The translations under genes were made by a program, and so were the position numbers. Positions 16,531 to 26,338 of a stretch of DNA of 64,000 nucleotides are shown in pieces (the stretch's first letter is position 1; every line of letters begins with the position of its first letter). Where the stretch lies: assembly GCA_021531775.1 (NCBI GenBank), contig JAFBIU010000001.1, positions 1 through 64,000 of the forward strand. Reading direction: 5' to 3'. The notes beneath the pieces were generated by a model. The model did no database searches, was not told the DNA's origin, and saw nothing but the letters and a program-made list of their open reading frames with translations. Source of the stretch: Parabacteroides distasonis (GTDB taxonomy: Bacteria; Bacteroidota; Bacteroidia; Bacteroidales; Tannerellaceae).

Positions 16531-17412
16531 ATGGACGCACTGGTAAAAAACAAAATCTATTATTTCATACACGACTATTTGATGATCGTGTTCGGAACCC
16601 TTTTATATGGTTTCGGGTTCAACGCATTTATCCTCTCGAACGAAATCGTGACGGGTGGTTTGAGTGGTCTTTGCGCCTTGATCTTTTTTGCTACGAACGG
16701 ACTCATTCCGGTCTCTGTCTCCTATTTCATCATCAATGCCGGCCTGCTGTTGCTGGCATTGAAGGTTTTAGGTCTGAAATATCTGATCAAGACGATCGTT
16801 GGGGTGATCTCTCTGTCAGCCTCCTTCTCCTTCTTCGAGTGGTTGCTGCAGGGGTATGAACTGTTGCCCAATGAGCCCTTCATGGCCATTCTGATTGGTG
16901 CTTCCTTGTGCGGATCGGGCTTGGGCTTGGTCTTTTCGGCCAATGGCAGTACGGGAGGAACCGATATCATTGCCTCCATTGTCAACAAATACAAGAATCT
17001 GTCCATCGGACGCATCCTGCTGCTGTGTGATTTCTTCATCATCAGCTCCTCTTGGGTGCTGTTTCACGATGTGGAAAAGATCGTCTTCGGATTTGTGGAG
17101 ATGGTGGTAAGCAACTATATCCTGGACTTCGTGCTCAACGGTAACCGCCAGTCGGTCCAGTTCCTGATCTTCTCGCCCAAATATGACGAGATTGCCGAAC
17201 AGATCATCTCCAAGATCGGCCGTGGCTGCACCATCCTGGATGGGCAGGGGGGCTATTCGCGCAAGCCGGTCAAGGTAGTCGTTGTGCTGGCCAAGAAGTC
17301 GGAATCGGTTTCTATCTTCCGCTTGGTCAAGCAGATCGACCATCAGGCCTTTATCTCCCAAAGCATTGTCCGAGGGGTATATGGTGAAGGATTCGACCCG
17401 ATCAAAACATAA
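16531..17412 (+). CDS. YitT-family membrane protein
   Basis: This 293-aa protein has a YitT membrane region with five or six hydrophobic segments in residues 10-190 and a cytosolic DUF2179 domain at the end (GRGCTILDGQGGYSRKPVKV, about 230-249). The N-terminal motif GFGFNAFILSNEIVTGGLSG is typical. The transported substrate is not established. It begins 11 bases after leuS and is likely translated from the same message. Confidence 0.85.
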   Translation: MDALVKNKIYYFIHDYLMIVFGTLLYGFGFNAFILSNEIVTGGLSGLCALIFFATNGLIPVSVSYFIINAGLLLLALKVLGLKYLIKTIVGVISLSASFSFFEWLLQGYELLPNEPFMAILIGASLCGSGLGLVFSANGSTGGTDIIASIVNKYKNLSIGRILLLCDFFIISSSWVLFHDVEKIVFGFVEMVVSNYILDFVLNGNRQSVQFLIFSPKYDEIAEQIISKIGRGCTILDGQGGYSRKPVKVVVVLAKKSESVSIFRLVKQIDHQAFISQSIVRGVYGEGFDPIKT

Positions 17413-17460
17413 TATATCGGGCTCGTTTCCGTTATCTTATCAAGAAAAGATGACTACAGT

Positions 17461-18042
17461 ATGAATTTGGTTTTTGCAACAAATAATCAACACAAGTTGG
17501 AGGAGGTGAAGATGATTACCTCCCACTTGCCGATCTCCATCCAGAGTCTCCGCGACATCCATTGTCAGGCGGAGATTCCGGAGACCGCTCCTACCTTGGA
17601 AGGAAATGCCTTGCAGAAGGCTCGCTTCATTTATGAACAGTATGGTCTGGACTGCTTTGCTGACGATACCGGACTGGAAGTGGAGGCACTGGATGGTGCT
17701 CCGGGTGTCTTCTCGGCCCGTTATGCCGGTGAAGGGCATGACTCGGAGGCCAACATGCAGAAGCTGCTGACGGAACTGCAAGGGGTGTCGAACCGCCAAG
17801 CCCGTTTCCGTACGGTGGTGGCTCTGATCCTGCAGGGGGAAGAGTTTCTCTTTGAGGGGATCATCAACGGTTCCATTTTGGAGAAGCGTCAAGGGTCAGC
17901 CGGTTTCGGCTATGACCCCATCTTCATGCCCGAAGGGTATGCGGCCAGCTTTGCTGAACTGGGGGATGAGGTGAAGAACGGCATCAGCCATCGGGCCCTT
18001 GCCGTCCGGAAATTGGCGGACTTTCTATCGAATCGCGTATGA
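17461..18042 (+). CDS. rdgB: non-canonical purine NTP pyrophosphatase
   Basis: This 193-aa HAM1/RdgB protein hydrolyses dITP, XTP and related nucleotides to monophosphates and so cleans the nucleotide pool. Motifs include [11 protein letters not shown] (4-14), [12 protein letters not shown] with the catalytic Asp pair, [17 protein letters not shown] and the closing [10 protein letters not shown]. Length is normal. Its stop overlaps the start of porZ in ATGA (18039-18042), indicating coupled translation. Confidence 0.93.
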   Translation: MNLVFATNNQHKLEEVKMITSHLPISIQSLRDIHCQAEIPETAPTLEGNALQKARFIYEQYGLDCFADDTGLEVEALDGAPGVFSARYAGEGHDSEANMQKLLTELQGVSNRQARFRTVVALILQGEEFLFEGIINGSILEKRQGSAGFGYDPIFMPEGYAASFAELGDEVKNGISHRALAVRKLADFLSNRV

Positions 18043-20240
18043 GAAGGTACCTGTTGCTTTGCATGTGTTGGGTGTGCGCGCTGTTGGCGATCGCACAAAC
18101 CGGATGGAAAACCTATCTGTCCTATTATGGTACGACCCAGGTGGCAGAGACGCGCCATCAGGTGTTTGCTGTGGCCAACGGTTCGTTGTATCGCTACGAC
18201 AAGGCGGACCAGCAGGTCAAGTTCTATTCGACGGAAGATGGGTTGGGCGATACCAACATCGGCCACATCGGTTACAACGAAACGACCGAATCGCTCCTGA
18301 TTACCTATGCGGGCGGTAATTCGGAAGGCAACATGGATCTGTTGTCGGCCGATGGCATCTATCATCTTCCCTATTTGAAAAACAGTACAAACTACCAGGA
18401 CAAGACGATTCATGGGCTCTATTTCCAGGATCGTTATGCCTATGTGGCCACCGCCTTTGGTATTGTTGTGGTCGATATGCAGGCTCAGGAGGTGAAGGAC
18501 ACCTACCGGTTTGAAACGGTCTATGGGGTCTGTAGCCTCAACAATCAGCTGTATGCAGCTACACCCCAAGGTCTGATGGCGGGTGCCTTGTCGGACAACC
18601 TGTTGGATCCACAGAACTGGCATGTAGTGGATGCCAATCCGGTGGATCAGGTGGTGAATTTTGGCGGACAGCTCTACCTGCTCCAAAAGGGGGTAGGGAT
18701 CTTCCGTTATACGAGTGCCGGCCGGCAGTCGTTCTTAGCTGACAAGAATTTGACCGATCTGACGGTAACCGGCACCAAAATGGTTGCCTTGAAGTCGGGA
18801 AGTGCTGTGGTCTGGAAGAGTGCCTCTCAGAAGGAGACCTTGAGCATCCAATCGACCAAAATTCAGGGGGTTGCCTCGTTGGAGGATACCTATTGGTTGG
18901 CAGCAGCCGAGAAGGGGCTGTTGGGGATGCAGAACAACCAGTTGATCGTCTCGGACTTGGTGTTGGTCGATCAATCTCCGAAACGGAATTTGGCCTACTC
19001 CATGACCTTTGCCCAGGGGCGTCTGTATGTGGTGGGAGGGGGCCGCTGGACCGACCGGTACCGCAATCCGGGTACCTTGATGATCTATGATGGTTCCTCG
19101 TGGCTGAACTTTGACGAATCGAAGGTATCGGCTCGTGACTACATGCAGGTAGCGGTTGATCCGACCGATCCGACCCATTATTTTGTATCGACCTATGGCG
19201 AAGGCGTCTTGGAGTTTCAAGAAGATCAGTTCGTCAAGCAGTATCTGACGACCGGCACTACCCTGCAAAGTGCCATTCCCACCAGTAACAATTACATCCG
19301 TGTGACGGGATTGGTGTTCGACAAGAAGGGAAATCTGTGGATGAACAACAGTAGTGTGAGCCAGCCGATCCATTGTTTGCAGGCGGATGGCACGTGGAAG
19401 GCCTACGACAGTTCGTTGGGTCCGACCGAGATGCCGGACCAGATGATCTGTACGGCCAATGGCAATATCTGGATGAATATCCCCTACAATACCCATACCG
19501 GTCTCTATGTCTTTAATCAGGAGAGTGATACCTTCTTGGGGAGTGTTGCTTCCGCCAATGGGGCAACAATCAATGTCAATGCCTACTATTGCCTGGCTGA
19601 GGATCGGAATGGGGATATTTGGGTTGGTACCAACCGGGGTGTCATTATTTCGCCGGCGGGCAGTGCCCGGAATGTGCTGACGCAACCGATCTATTTCCGT
19701 CGGCCTACCCGTGACGACAATACTGCCTATTTCTTGGATGGCGAGCGGGTGAATGCGATTGCTGTCGATGGGGGCAATCAGAAATGGATTGCCACGGAAA
19801 CATCGGGGGTCTATTTGGTGAATGAAGATGGTTCGGAGACATTGGAACATTTCAGTACGGATAATTCACCGCTGCTCTCGGATAAGGTCAATAGCATCGC
19901 CATCCATTCGGAAACCGGAGAGGTCTTCTTCGGTACGGACAAAGGCATCTGTTCTTACCAGGGAACGGCCACTGCCGGAAGTGCTGATTATACGAATGTA
20001 TATGCCTACCCCAATCCGGTCCGACCGACCGATCCACGTCGGGTCACTATCACCGGGCTGATGAATGACTCCAACGTGAAGATTACCGATCTGGCAGGCA
20101 ACCTGCTCTATCAAGCCAAGTCGTTGGGCGGCCAGTTAAGCTGGAACTGCAGTGGCGTGAAGAGTGGCATCTACTTGGTGCTGGCTGCCACGGAAGATGG
20201 GGGTGAAGGGGTGGTCACCAAAATTATGATTGTCAATTAG
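18039..20240 (+). CDS. porZ: type IX secretion system protein PorZ
   Basis: The 733-aa secreted protein starts with a signal peptide ([20 protein letters not shown]). Next comes a beta-propeller beginning [13 protein letters not shown], with repeated [17 protein letters not shown] and [11 protein letters not shown]-type blades. It ends with a CTD-like domain ([18 protein letters not shown]...SGIYLVLA). This matches PorZ (776 aa in Porphyromonas gingivalis). PorZ is a surface component of the type IX attachment complex that, together with PorU, delivers A-LPS for anchoring CTD cargo. Its presence supports an active type IX system able to export the two giant tail-bearing proteins. It ends three bases from the convergent hexosaminidase gene, with no separate terminator. 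Confidence 0.8.
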   Translation: MRRYLLLCMCWVCALLAIAQTGWKTYLSYYGTTQVAETRHQVFAVANGSLYRYDKADQQVKFYSTEDGLGDTNIGHIGYNETTESLLITYAGGNSEGNMDLLSADGIYHLPYLKNSTNYQDKTIHGLYFQDRYAYVATAFGIVVVDMQAQEVKDTYRFETVYGVCSLNNQLYAATPQGLMAGALSDNLLDPQNWHVVDANPVDQVVNFGGQLYLLQKGVGIFRYTSAGRQSFLADKNLTDLTVTGTKMVALKSGSAVVWKSASQKETLSIQSTKIQGVASLEDTYWLAAAEKGLLGMQNNQLIVSDLVLVDQSPKRNLAYSMTFAQGRLYVVGGGRWTDRYRNPGTLMIYDGSSWLNFDESKVSARDYMQVAVDPTDPTHYFVSTYGEGVLEFQEDQFVKQYLTTGTTLQSAIPTSNNYIRVTGLVFDKKGNLWMNNSSVSQPIHCLQADGTWKAYDSSLGPTEMPDQMICTANGNIWMNIPYNTHTGLYVFNQESDTFLGSVASANGATINVNAYYCLAEDRNGDIWVGTNRGVIISPAGSARNVLTQPIYFRRPTRDDNTAYFLDGERVNAIAVDGGNQKWIATETSGVYLVNEDGSETLEHFSTDNSPLLSDKVNSIAIHSETGEVFFGTDKGICSYQGTATAGSADYTNVYAYPNPVRPTDPRRVTITGLMNDSNVKITDLAGNLLYQAKSLGGQLSWNCSGVKSGIYLVLAATEDGGEGVVTKIMIVN

Positions 20241-20243
20241 GCC

Positions 20244-22217
20244 TCATTCGACCGGTAATTGGCGGTCGGGCGAATAGACCAATCCCTCTAAGGCCCGTTC
20301 CCCATCCGGTGTGACGAACACACAGGTGAACATCCATTTCTGCAATCGCACCTCAGGTGTGGAGAAGGCTCCTGCCGGCAGTTTCAAGAAGACCTTGTTC
20401 CATCCCTCATGAAGGGTGATGGGCAGGGGCGGTCGGCTGACACAATTCTCATTCCCCAACGGAATCTCGTTCGATCGGGTCCGGTGGTTAGCTGTCCAGG
20501 TTGGGGGCAGAATCTCTTGATCGTTTACCCAAATACGGCTTTTCCGATAATCCCACGTGCCAGGCATGGGCGGCAGATCCATTTCGGAACGGCTGTAGTT
20601 CTGGAACTCAATCCAGGCACCCGCCGTTTGGGCTTTCGGGGAATAGACCCACGTCCAGGCATAGACCGTATGGTTCGGTTGTGGATCCTCCAAACAACCG
20701 GGCACTAACTTGCCCCATACATGCCGTAGGTAAATGCCGGCTCCTACCGCTTCGCGCGTTCCGTACGTTTTCCCTTGATAGGTATAGTCTGTTTGTAGGG
20801 CAGACTCCGGAGGAAAGACCCGATCCAGATCCCCTTCATTCGGGAATGCCTCTGTCACGCGCCAACGGACGTTTGTCTGTTTGACATAGGCAAAGGGCTC
20901 CCCTTGAAAGTGGTGGGCTTTGTGAAACAGCATCCGTTCTTCAAAATCGGCAAATGCTTGGAAGATCGTGTCGGTCGGATCGGTCGGTAGCATCGTGCCG
21001 TTTTGGTCGAAATACTGGAATCCTCCACCGAGCCAAGCCCGTTCGGCTAATGCCAACATGTTGGGATAAAAGGCATTCTCACGGATGATGTTGGCCTCAG
21101 GTTGCACGATACGGTCATGCCAGAGTGCCAAGATGGAACCCGCAAAGTCTTCGTTGCCTTGCGGTTGGTTGTAGATCCGGCTGGTGTAGAGTCCGATGAG
21201 ATCGGCAAAGGTGTCGAAATGGTTGATGTAGTGGAATCGGCAGTCGATGGCTGGAATGCCAGGCTGGGCCTTGCCCCGGTAGCTCCAGAGTTGGGTCATG
21301 TCGATCTCCCCCGGCTGATAGTGCCAACCGGGATTCCAGGAGATGACCTTTTTGCCGAAGGAGCGGATGTAGGCCACCATCTCCGGAACGAATTGAGGAT
21401 CGGTGAACTGCACCTCATCGGTACCGATGTGCAGGTAGGGCACATCGAAGGTTTCACATACTTCTGCCAACAGTTGTTTCAGGATCTCTTTCCCCTTGTG
21501 TGACTGCATATCGACCTGGAAGGTCCGCCGGAAGGCTTCGCTATGCCCCGGCATATCAATTTCCGGTATGAGCATCACCTGATGCTGCTTGCAAAAATCA
21601 ACCAGCTCACGTGCTTCGGCCAAGGTGTAGTATTGGCCCGGCATACGGGTCATGTTGAGGCTGTCTTGGAGGGCCGGAAAGCGTTTGCTTTCCAACCGCC
21701 AAGCCTGATTCTCGGTCAGATGCCAATGGAAGACATTGACCTTGTAGCGAGAGAGCAATTCGATTTCCCGTTTCAATTCCTTCAGAGAAAGATAGCTACG
21801 TCCGACATCCTGCATCCACCCACGGATGCGGAAGGCAGGCCAGTCGGTGATGCAACAGCCGGGAATGGTCCACCCTTCGGGTTCTTGTTCCGCTAACTGA
21901 TGGAGGGTCTGCAGGGCCCAATAGACACCCTGGGGAGCTGTCGCTTCGATGAGAACCTGTTGTGCACGGACGGTCAGCCGATAGGCCTCCTCCGTTGGAA
22001 TGGGGGCGATCTGTCGGGTTGAATCGACTGTCACCTGCAGTTGGGGCCAATGGGGAAGCCTACTCCAGTCGGCCGGCAGGGCATCAGCAGGGATGCGGAA
22101 GGTCTCGTCACTCCAGGTCACCTGTTGAGGTTGGGGCAGCAGCATGGCCTTCCGGGATTGTGCCATCCCGGAAAACCAGCTACAGAGGAGTAGAAAAAGG
22201 GTAATGAATGATCTCAT
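20244..22217 (-). CDS. beta-N-acetylhexosaminidase, GH20
   Basis: This 657-aa secreted enzyme removes terminal GlcNAc or GalNAc from glycans. It has a signal peptide (MRSFITLFLLLCSWFSGMAQ), an N-terminal GH20b domain, then the (beta/alpha)8 catalytic domain with NVFHWHLTENQAWRLE, IPEIDMPGHSEA and LHIGTDEV. The Asp-Glu pair in the last motif is the catalytic one. The C-terminal 200 residues form an extra beta domain (WIEFQNYSRSEMDLPP and onward). It is the last gene of the sialic-acid operon, 17 bases after nanH. The pairing of sialidase with hexosaminidase fits stepwise trimming of mucin or N-glycans, as in the T. forsythia cluster. Confidence 0.9.
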   Translation of the reverse strand: MRSFITLFLLLCSWFSGMAQSRKAMLLPQPQQVTWSDETFRIPADALPADWSRLPHWPQLQVTVDSTRQIAPIPTEEAYRLTVRAQQVLIEATAPQGVYWALQTLHQLAEQEPEGWTIPGCCITDWPAFRIRGWMQDVGRSYLSLKELKREIELLSRYKVNVFHWHLTENQAWRLESKRFPALQDSLNMTRMPGQYYTLAEARELVDFCKQHQVMLIPEIDMPGHSEAFRRTFQVDMQSHKGKEILKQLLAEVCETFDVPYLHIGTDEVQFTDPQFVPEMVAYIRSFGKKVISWNPGWHYQPGEIDMTQLWSYRGKAQPGIPAIDCRFHYINHFDTFADLIGLYTSRIYNQPQGNEDFAGSILALWHDRIVQPEANIIRENAFYPNMLALAERAWLGGGFQYFDQNGTMLPTDPTDTIFQAFADFEERMLFHKAHHFQGEPFAYVKQTNVRWRVTEAFPNEGDLDRVFPPESALQTDYTYQGKTYGTREAVGAGIYLRHVWGKLVPGCLEDPQPNHTVYAWTWVYSPKAQTAGAWIEFQNYSRSEMDLPPMPGTWDYRKSRIWVNDQEILPPTWTANHRTRSNEIPLGNENCVSRPPLPITLHEGWNKVFLKLPAGAFSTPEVRLQKWMFTCVFVTPDGERALEGLVYSPDRQLPVE

Positions 22218-22234
22218 GGTTTATCCGTTTCCAG

Positions 22235-23854
22235 TTATTGTTTGATCAGATCGGTCAGCTTGATGGCCTGGAAGGTCATGTGGGCGACACTCGATTCGTA
22301 GAAGATGCCTACCGTCTCCTTGTCGATCATGGAGAGGCAGGAATAGCCCCATCCTGCTCCTTCATCCAGCAGCAACTGGTATTCACCCGGCCAGGTCAGA
22401 CCACCATCCAGACTGGCTTTGATGGTGATGTTCTTCCGATCTTTGGTCGTGTTTGGATTGGAGAAGAGCAGCAGCTTCTTGCCCGTGACATTGTCTTTGG
22501 CATCCACCTTGATCAGACTGGCCATGCAGACCGGTTCCTGCAAGGCACTCCGGCTGGAGGGATGCTCCTCCCACGTCTGGCCCAAATCCTTTGTGATGGA
22601 GACAGCCCGACTGCCGCCCCGGTCGTCACGCATATTCAACATCAAGACACCCGGTTCCACTTCCACCACTTGCGATTCGGTCGTTTTCGTACGGGCGGCC
22701 TGATGAATGTGCCAAGTGGTTCCCCGGTCTTTGCTATACATGATGCCAGCATTCGGGATGCGTGTCGAGTCGATATACTGAATCGGGAAGACCAGTGTCC
22801 CATCCTGCATGGTGATGCCTCGTCCCGGTCCCTGCAACAAGAAATACCAGGAGGGATCCTTTACCTGTGACGTGATGTTGATCGGCTCGCTCCAGGTCTT
22901 GCCGTCATCTTCACTCTTGACCATCATCAGCTGGGCGGTTTCACCCGGCAACATCCCCGGCATGGAGTTCCACCACGAACGGCCGTTGCCCATACCATGG
23001 GTCCAGCAAGCAACGATCCAGATGGTATTGGTCCGTTCATCCACCAAAATGGAGGGGTCGCCCACCCCATTCTGGGCATGGGGCACTCCACCGGTCTCAC
23101 CAAAGGTCATGGCAATGCGCATCGGCTCCCAGGTCTGTCCTTTGTCCGTACTGCGGCTCAACCCGATATCCACCTTCTCTTGCAGATCGACGCCACTGTT
23201 GTAGCGGACATCATACACACCCAACAACGTACCCTTCAGGGTGGTGACCAAGCCCGGAATCCGGTAGGCTGCTGAACCGTCATCACCGGCATGGCGTACG
23301 CCAATTCCTACGCGACGGACATCCGGTTTCCGGTGCCATTTGATGGGTGTTTCCTGTTGGTTGATCTGGGCAGCCGTCAGGTTACTCCGGATCTGGGTCA
23401 ACAGGGAGGTCTCGGGCTTGAGCTGCAGACTGATCCAGTAGTAATTGATTCCCTGAAACATGGGTTGTCGCGAGGTTAACTGGATGGTATGAGCAGGAGC
23501 CGTCACCTCATCCTGCAGGACACTGTAGGTCCGGTTGGCCGCACGGGTCTTTCCCGGTGTATCACGGGCAATGTAGTTGACAGGTGCAAACCCTTTGCCT
23601 TTCCGTTCGGGTGCTTCCGTTCCGGCATAGTAGAGCCGGACGGCTTGGATATCGGCTAGATTGACGGAAGCATCCAATTGGAGCGTCAGCTGGTTCAACA
23701 CATCCCCTTTTTCTCCTTCTGCCCGGATTTCGTACCAGATGTTATCGGTCCGGTCGATGAGGATCGGTAATTGAGGTTCCCACACAAAAAGGCTGTCTGC
23801 AGCCAATGCCGCATGGGCAACCAATAACAGCCAGAGATACCAAATTTTTTTCAT
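22235..23854 (-). CDS. nanH: sialidase, GH33
   Basis: This 539-aa secreted exo-alpha-sialidase frees sialic acid from host glycans. It has a signal peptide (MKKIWYLWLLLVAHAALA), an N-terminal carbohydrate-binding domain to about residue 180, and the RIP motif YRIPGLVTT. Five Asp-boxes follow: STDKGQTW, SEDDGKTW, SKDRGTTW, TKDLGQTW and SLDGGLTW. The late YSCLSMID and GIFYESS supply the Tyr and Glu region. The length equals that I recall for T. forsythia NanH. It sits 18 bases downstream of the MFS carrier in the nan operon. Confidence 0.93.
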   Translation of the reverse strand: MKKIWYLWLLLVAHAALAADSLFVWEPQLPILIDRTDNIWYEIRAEGEKGDVLNQLTLQLDASVNLADIQAVRLYYAGTEAPERKGKGFAPVNYIARDTPGKTRAANRTYSVLQDEVTAPAHTIQLTSRQPMFQGINYYWISLQLKPETSLLTQIRSNLTAAQINQQETPIKWHRKPDVRRVGIGVRHAGDDGSAAYRIPGLVTTLKGTLLGVYDVRYNSGVDLQEKVDIGLSRSTDKGQTWEPMRIAMTFGETGGVPHAQNGVGDPSILVDERTNTIWIVACWTHGMGNGRSWWNSMPGMLPGETAQLMMVKSEDDGKTWSEPINITSQVKDPSWYFLLQGPGRGITMQDGTLVFPIQYIDSTRIPNAGIMYSKDRGTTWHIHQAARTKTTESQVVEVEPGVLMLNMRDDRGGSRAVSITKDLGQTWEEHPSSRSALQEPVCMASLIKVDAKDNVTGKKLLLFSNPNTTKDRKNITIKASLDGGLTWPGEYQLLLDEGAGWGYSCLSMIDKETVGIFYESSVAHMTFQAIKLTDLIKQ

Positions 23855-23872
23855 ATCAAACGAATTAACGGT

Positions 23873-25114
23873 TTAGTCTTCCATATTTACTGTTTTTGGC
23901 CGCAAGAAGAGCACCTGTATGAGCAGTGCCACGGCTACCAGTCCCGCCAACATGGCAAAATCGTGACCCAGGTTACCCGCGTCGGTCGAGTTGCCCAAGA
24001 TGCTGGTGATAGCGGCTCCGGCAAAGACACCCGTCATGTTCAGGATCCCGTAGGCTGTGGCCCGATAGCGAGCTGATACAAACTGACAGAGAATCGGCAT
24101 GTTGTTGGCATCGAAGATACCAAAGCCTAACCCAAAGCAGAGACCACCACCAATAATGGCAGGCAGGCTATGGCCAAAGCCCAACAGCACCAAGGCGGGA
24201 ATGGTCAAGGCCAAACCGATGGCTCCCGTATAGACACGTCCCCGGATGTTGCGTTGTACCCAACGGTCGGAGAGCAGACCTCCGATGATCACGCCAAAGA
24301 AGGAGGAGATGGCAATGGTAAAGGTCGAGAGCGGTCCCGCCTGTGCCATGTCGATCTGCAGATTCTCGGCAAAGAGAGTCGGCAGCCAGTTCTTGGTGGC
24401 CCAACCGGGCAGACTGGGGGTGGCGAAATAGAGCAGAATGATCCAGAAGGCGATGTTGGTCAACAACATACCAACCCCTTTGACCGCAGCCAGGGCTGGA
24501 TTCTCACCTGCTTGGTTGATAGCAACCTTTTGGACCACATGCTCTTTTTTGTCCCGCAAGCAGACGATCAGGACCAAGCTGTAGAGGATACCCACCCAAC
24601 CAAATCCTTGGAAGGTCTGTTCCCAGCTGTAGGCATGTGCCAAGGTGGCTCCGAATCCGCCAAGGGCCTGTCCGATGTAGAGACCGGTCATGTGGATGCC
24701 GACTGCCAGCGAACGGGTCTCCTTCTGGTGGTAATCGGTAATGAGCGACAAACCAGCTGGAATGTAGAGGGCTTCACTGACGCCCATCAAGGCTCGCAAG
24801 GCATACACCTGTTCAAATGTGGTACAAAAGCCCATCATCAAGGTGACGAAGGACCAGACAAAGAGGCTGCCGACAATGAGCCACTTCCGGTTGAGGCGGT
24901 CGGCAATCATGCCGGCTACCGGACTCATGAAACCATAAATCCAGAGAAAGACGGCCATCAGACGACCGAAGTTGGCAGCCTGTTCCAATTCAACAATATC
25001 GACACACATGGAATCACGCATAGTCGAAAGCATCTGCCGGTCCATGTAGTTCAGGAGGGCCACTACCCAGAGCAACCCTACCACAATCCAGGGATAATAT
25101 TTGTGTTCTTTCAT
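23873..25114 (-). CDS. nanT: MFS transporter, probable sialic-acid permease
   Basis: This 413-aa protein has 12 predicted membrane segments and the MFS signature after TM2 (GMIADRLNRKWLIVGS) with its repeat in the second half (GGLLSDRWVQRN). It belongs to the ACS-like major facilitator group. Substrate assignment comes from its position between nanE and nanH, where T. forsythia carries nanT; the sequence alone would allow other sugar acids. It would act in the inner membrane as a proton symporter. The outer-membrane partners nanO/nanU, which follow nanT in T. forsythia, are absent here. Confidence 0.8.
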   Translation of the reverse strand: MKEHKYYPWIVVGLLWVVALLNYMDRQMLSTMRDSMCVDIVELEQAANFGRLMAVFLWIYGFMSPVAGMIADRLNRKWLIVGSLFVWSFVTLMMGFCTTFEQVYALRALMGVSEALYIPAGLSLITDYHQKETRSLAVGIHMTGLYIGQALGGFGATLAHAYSWEQTFQGFGWVGILYSLVLIVCLRDKKEHVVQKVAINQAGENPALAAVKGVGMLLTNIAFWIILLYFATPSLPGWATKNWLPTLFAENLQIDMAQAGPLSTFTIAISSFFGVIIGGLLSDRWVQRNIRGRVYTGAIGLALTIPALVLLGFGHSLPAIIGGGLCFGLGFGIFDANNMPILCQFVSARYRATAYGILNMTGVFAGAAITSILGNSTDAGNLGHDFAMLAGLVAVALLIQVLFLRPKTVNMED

Positions 25115-25129
25115 GATCGTGACTGTTAA

Positions 25130-26317
25130 TTAGGGGTTCAACAATTCATGACACAACTGATGACCCTTCAGCAACATTCTCGGAATGTGGAACGGTCCCT
25201 TGAACAGATTCCCCTTGGCCGGTTGGGCCACGGTTCCGTCACGATGCAGATAGCCATACCATTCGCCATACTCCCGGTCGGGAAAGTGGCTGTAGGTATA
25301 GTCGCTCACCATCCGATGGCGTTCGATGTATTTCTCATCACCCGTTGCCAAATAGGCATAGAGACAGCAGATGATGGTTTCCGTCTGTGGCCACCAGAAC
25401 TTCATGTCTTGTGAATAGTCCTGTTGCGGGAAGCCTTTGCAGTCGCGGAAGTTGATGATGCCGCCATGCTCCTTGTCCCAGCCCCATTCGAAGGCCCATT
25501 CGAAGATCTGCAGACCCAGTTCGGTCAGATGCTTGTCCCAACCCCGGTATTTGGCCTCTTCGAGAATAAACCAGGCTGTCTCGATGCAATGGCCCGGATT
25601 GATCAGACGACCGGCTGTCGTGTCGATGAACTCGCCATTCGGTCCGACCGTCTCCAGAAGAGCCTTGTATTCCGGATGGATGAAATCCTTTTGGATCTCC
25701 TGCAACGACTCCTCGATCTGCTTGTCTAATTCCGGAGCCGGCAAGACCTCCCGGATGCGGGCGGCCGTATTGATGAGGATCATGCAGAGTGAGTGCCCTT
25801 TGGCCGTCATGGCCGGCAGGTATTTCGGTTCTAACAGTCCGGGAGTATTCTTGTAGCGAACTACCAAACGGAACAGTTCCAATGCCTTTTCTGCATAGGA
25901 GCGGTCGCCTGTCGCCTTGGCATATTCAGCCATGGCAATGGCGGCAAAGGTCTCCGAGAAGAGATACCGACGTTTCCGGAGTGGGGTTCCGTCCGCCATC
26001 ACCTCGAAGAACATCCGTCCATCCTGATCCGTACAATGTTGTTCGATGAAGTCAATACCCGATTTGGCCAACTGCAACCAGGTCTCGTTGGGTTCAATCT
26101 GGTTATAGGCAAAGGCCAGGTTGAAGGCAAAACGTCCCTGAAACCAAACCGATTTGGTCGAGTCATACAAGGTACCGTCCCGATCGAGACAGGTGAAATA
26201 GCCTCCATGCTCCCGGTCGATGCCATGTTCGATCCAGAAGGGGAAGATGTTTTCGGTCAGCTCCTGCTTATAAGCCTCTTCCCAGTAGCTCAAATAATGT
26301 TTGATACAGTCTTTCAT
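25130..26317 (-). CDS. nanE: N-acylglucosamine 2-epimerase (AGE type), NanE role
   Basis: This 395-aa (alpha/alpha)6-barrel protein of the AGE family probably interconverts ManNAc and GlcNAc, the second step of sialic-acid breakdown in Bacteroidetes, which use this type instead of the TIM-barrel NanE. Family features include HGGYFTCLDRDGTLYD (about 35-50), the substrate-loop NPGHCIETAWFILEEA, DKEHGGIINF and KFWWPQTE. It lies 21 bases downstream of nanA and 15 upstream of the carrier gene, in one operon. Confidence 0.88.
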   Translation of the reverse strand: MKDCIKHYLSYWEEAYKQELTENIFPFWIEHGIDREHGGYFTCLDRDGTLYDSTKSVWFQGRFAFNLAFAYNQIEPNETWLQLAKSGIDFIEQHCTDQDGRMFFEVMADGTPLRKRRYLFSETFAAIAMAEYAKATGDRSYAEKALELFRLVVRYKNTPGLLEPKYLPAMTAKGHSLCMILINTAARIREVLPAPELDKQIEESLQEIQKDFIHPEYKALLETVGPNGEFIDTTAGRLINPGHCIETAWFILEEAKYRGWDKHLTELGLQIFEWAFEWGWDKEHGGIINFRDCKGFPQQDYSQDMKFWWPQTETIICCLYAYLATGDEKYIERHRMVSDYTYSHFPDREYGEWYGYLHRDGTVAQPAKGNLFKGPFHIPRMLLKGHQLCHELLNP

Positions 26318-26338
26318 AGTATTCCATCCTTTTAATTG

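Noticed and set aside
18735-19850. 371-aa frame antisense to porZ
   Set aside because: Lies inside porZ; composition typical of an antisense frame.
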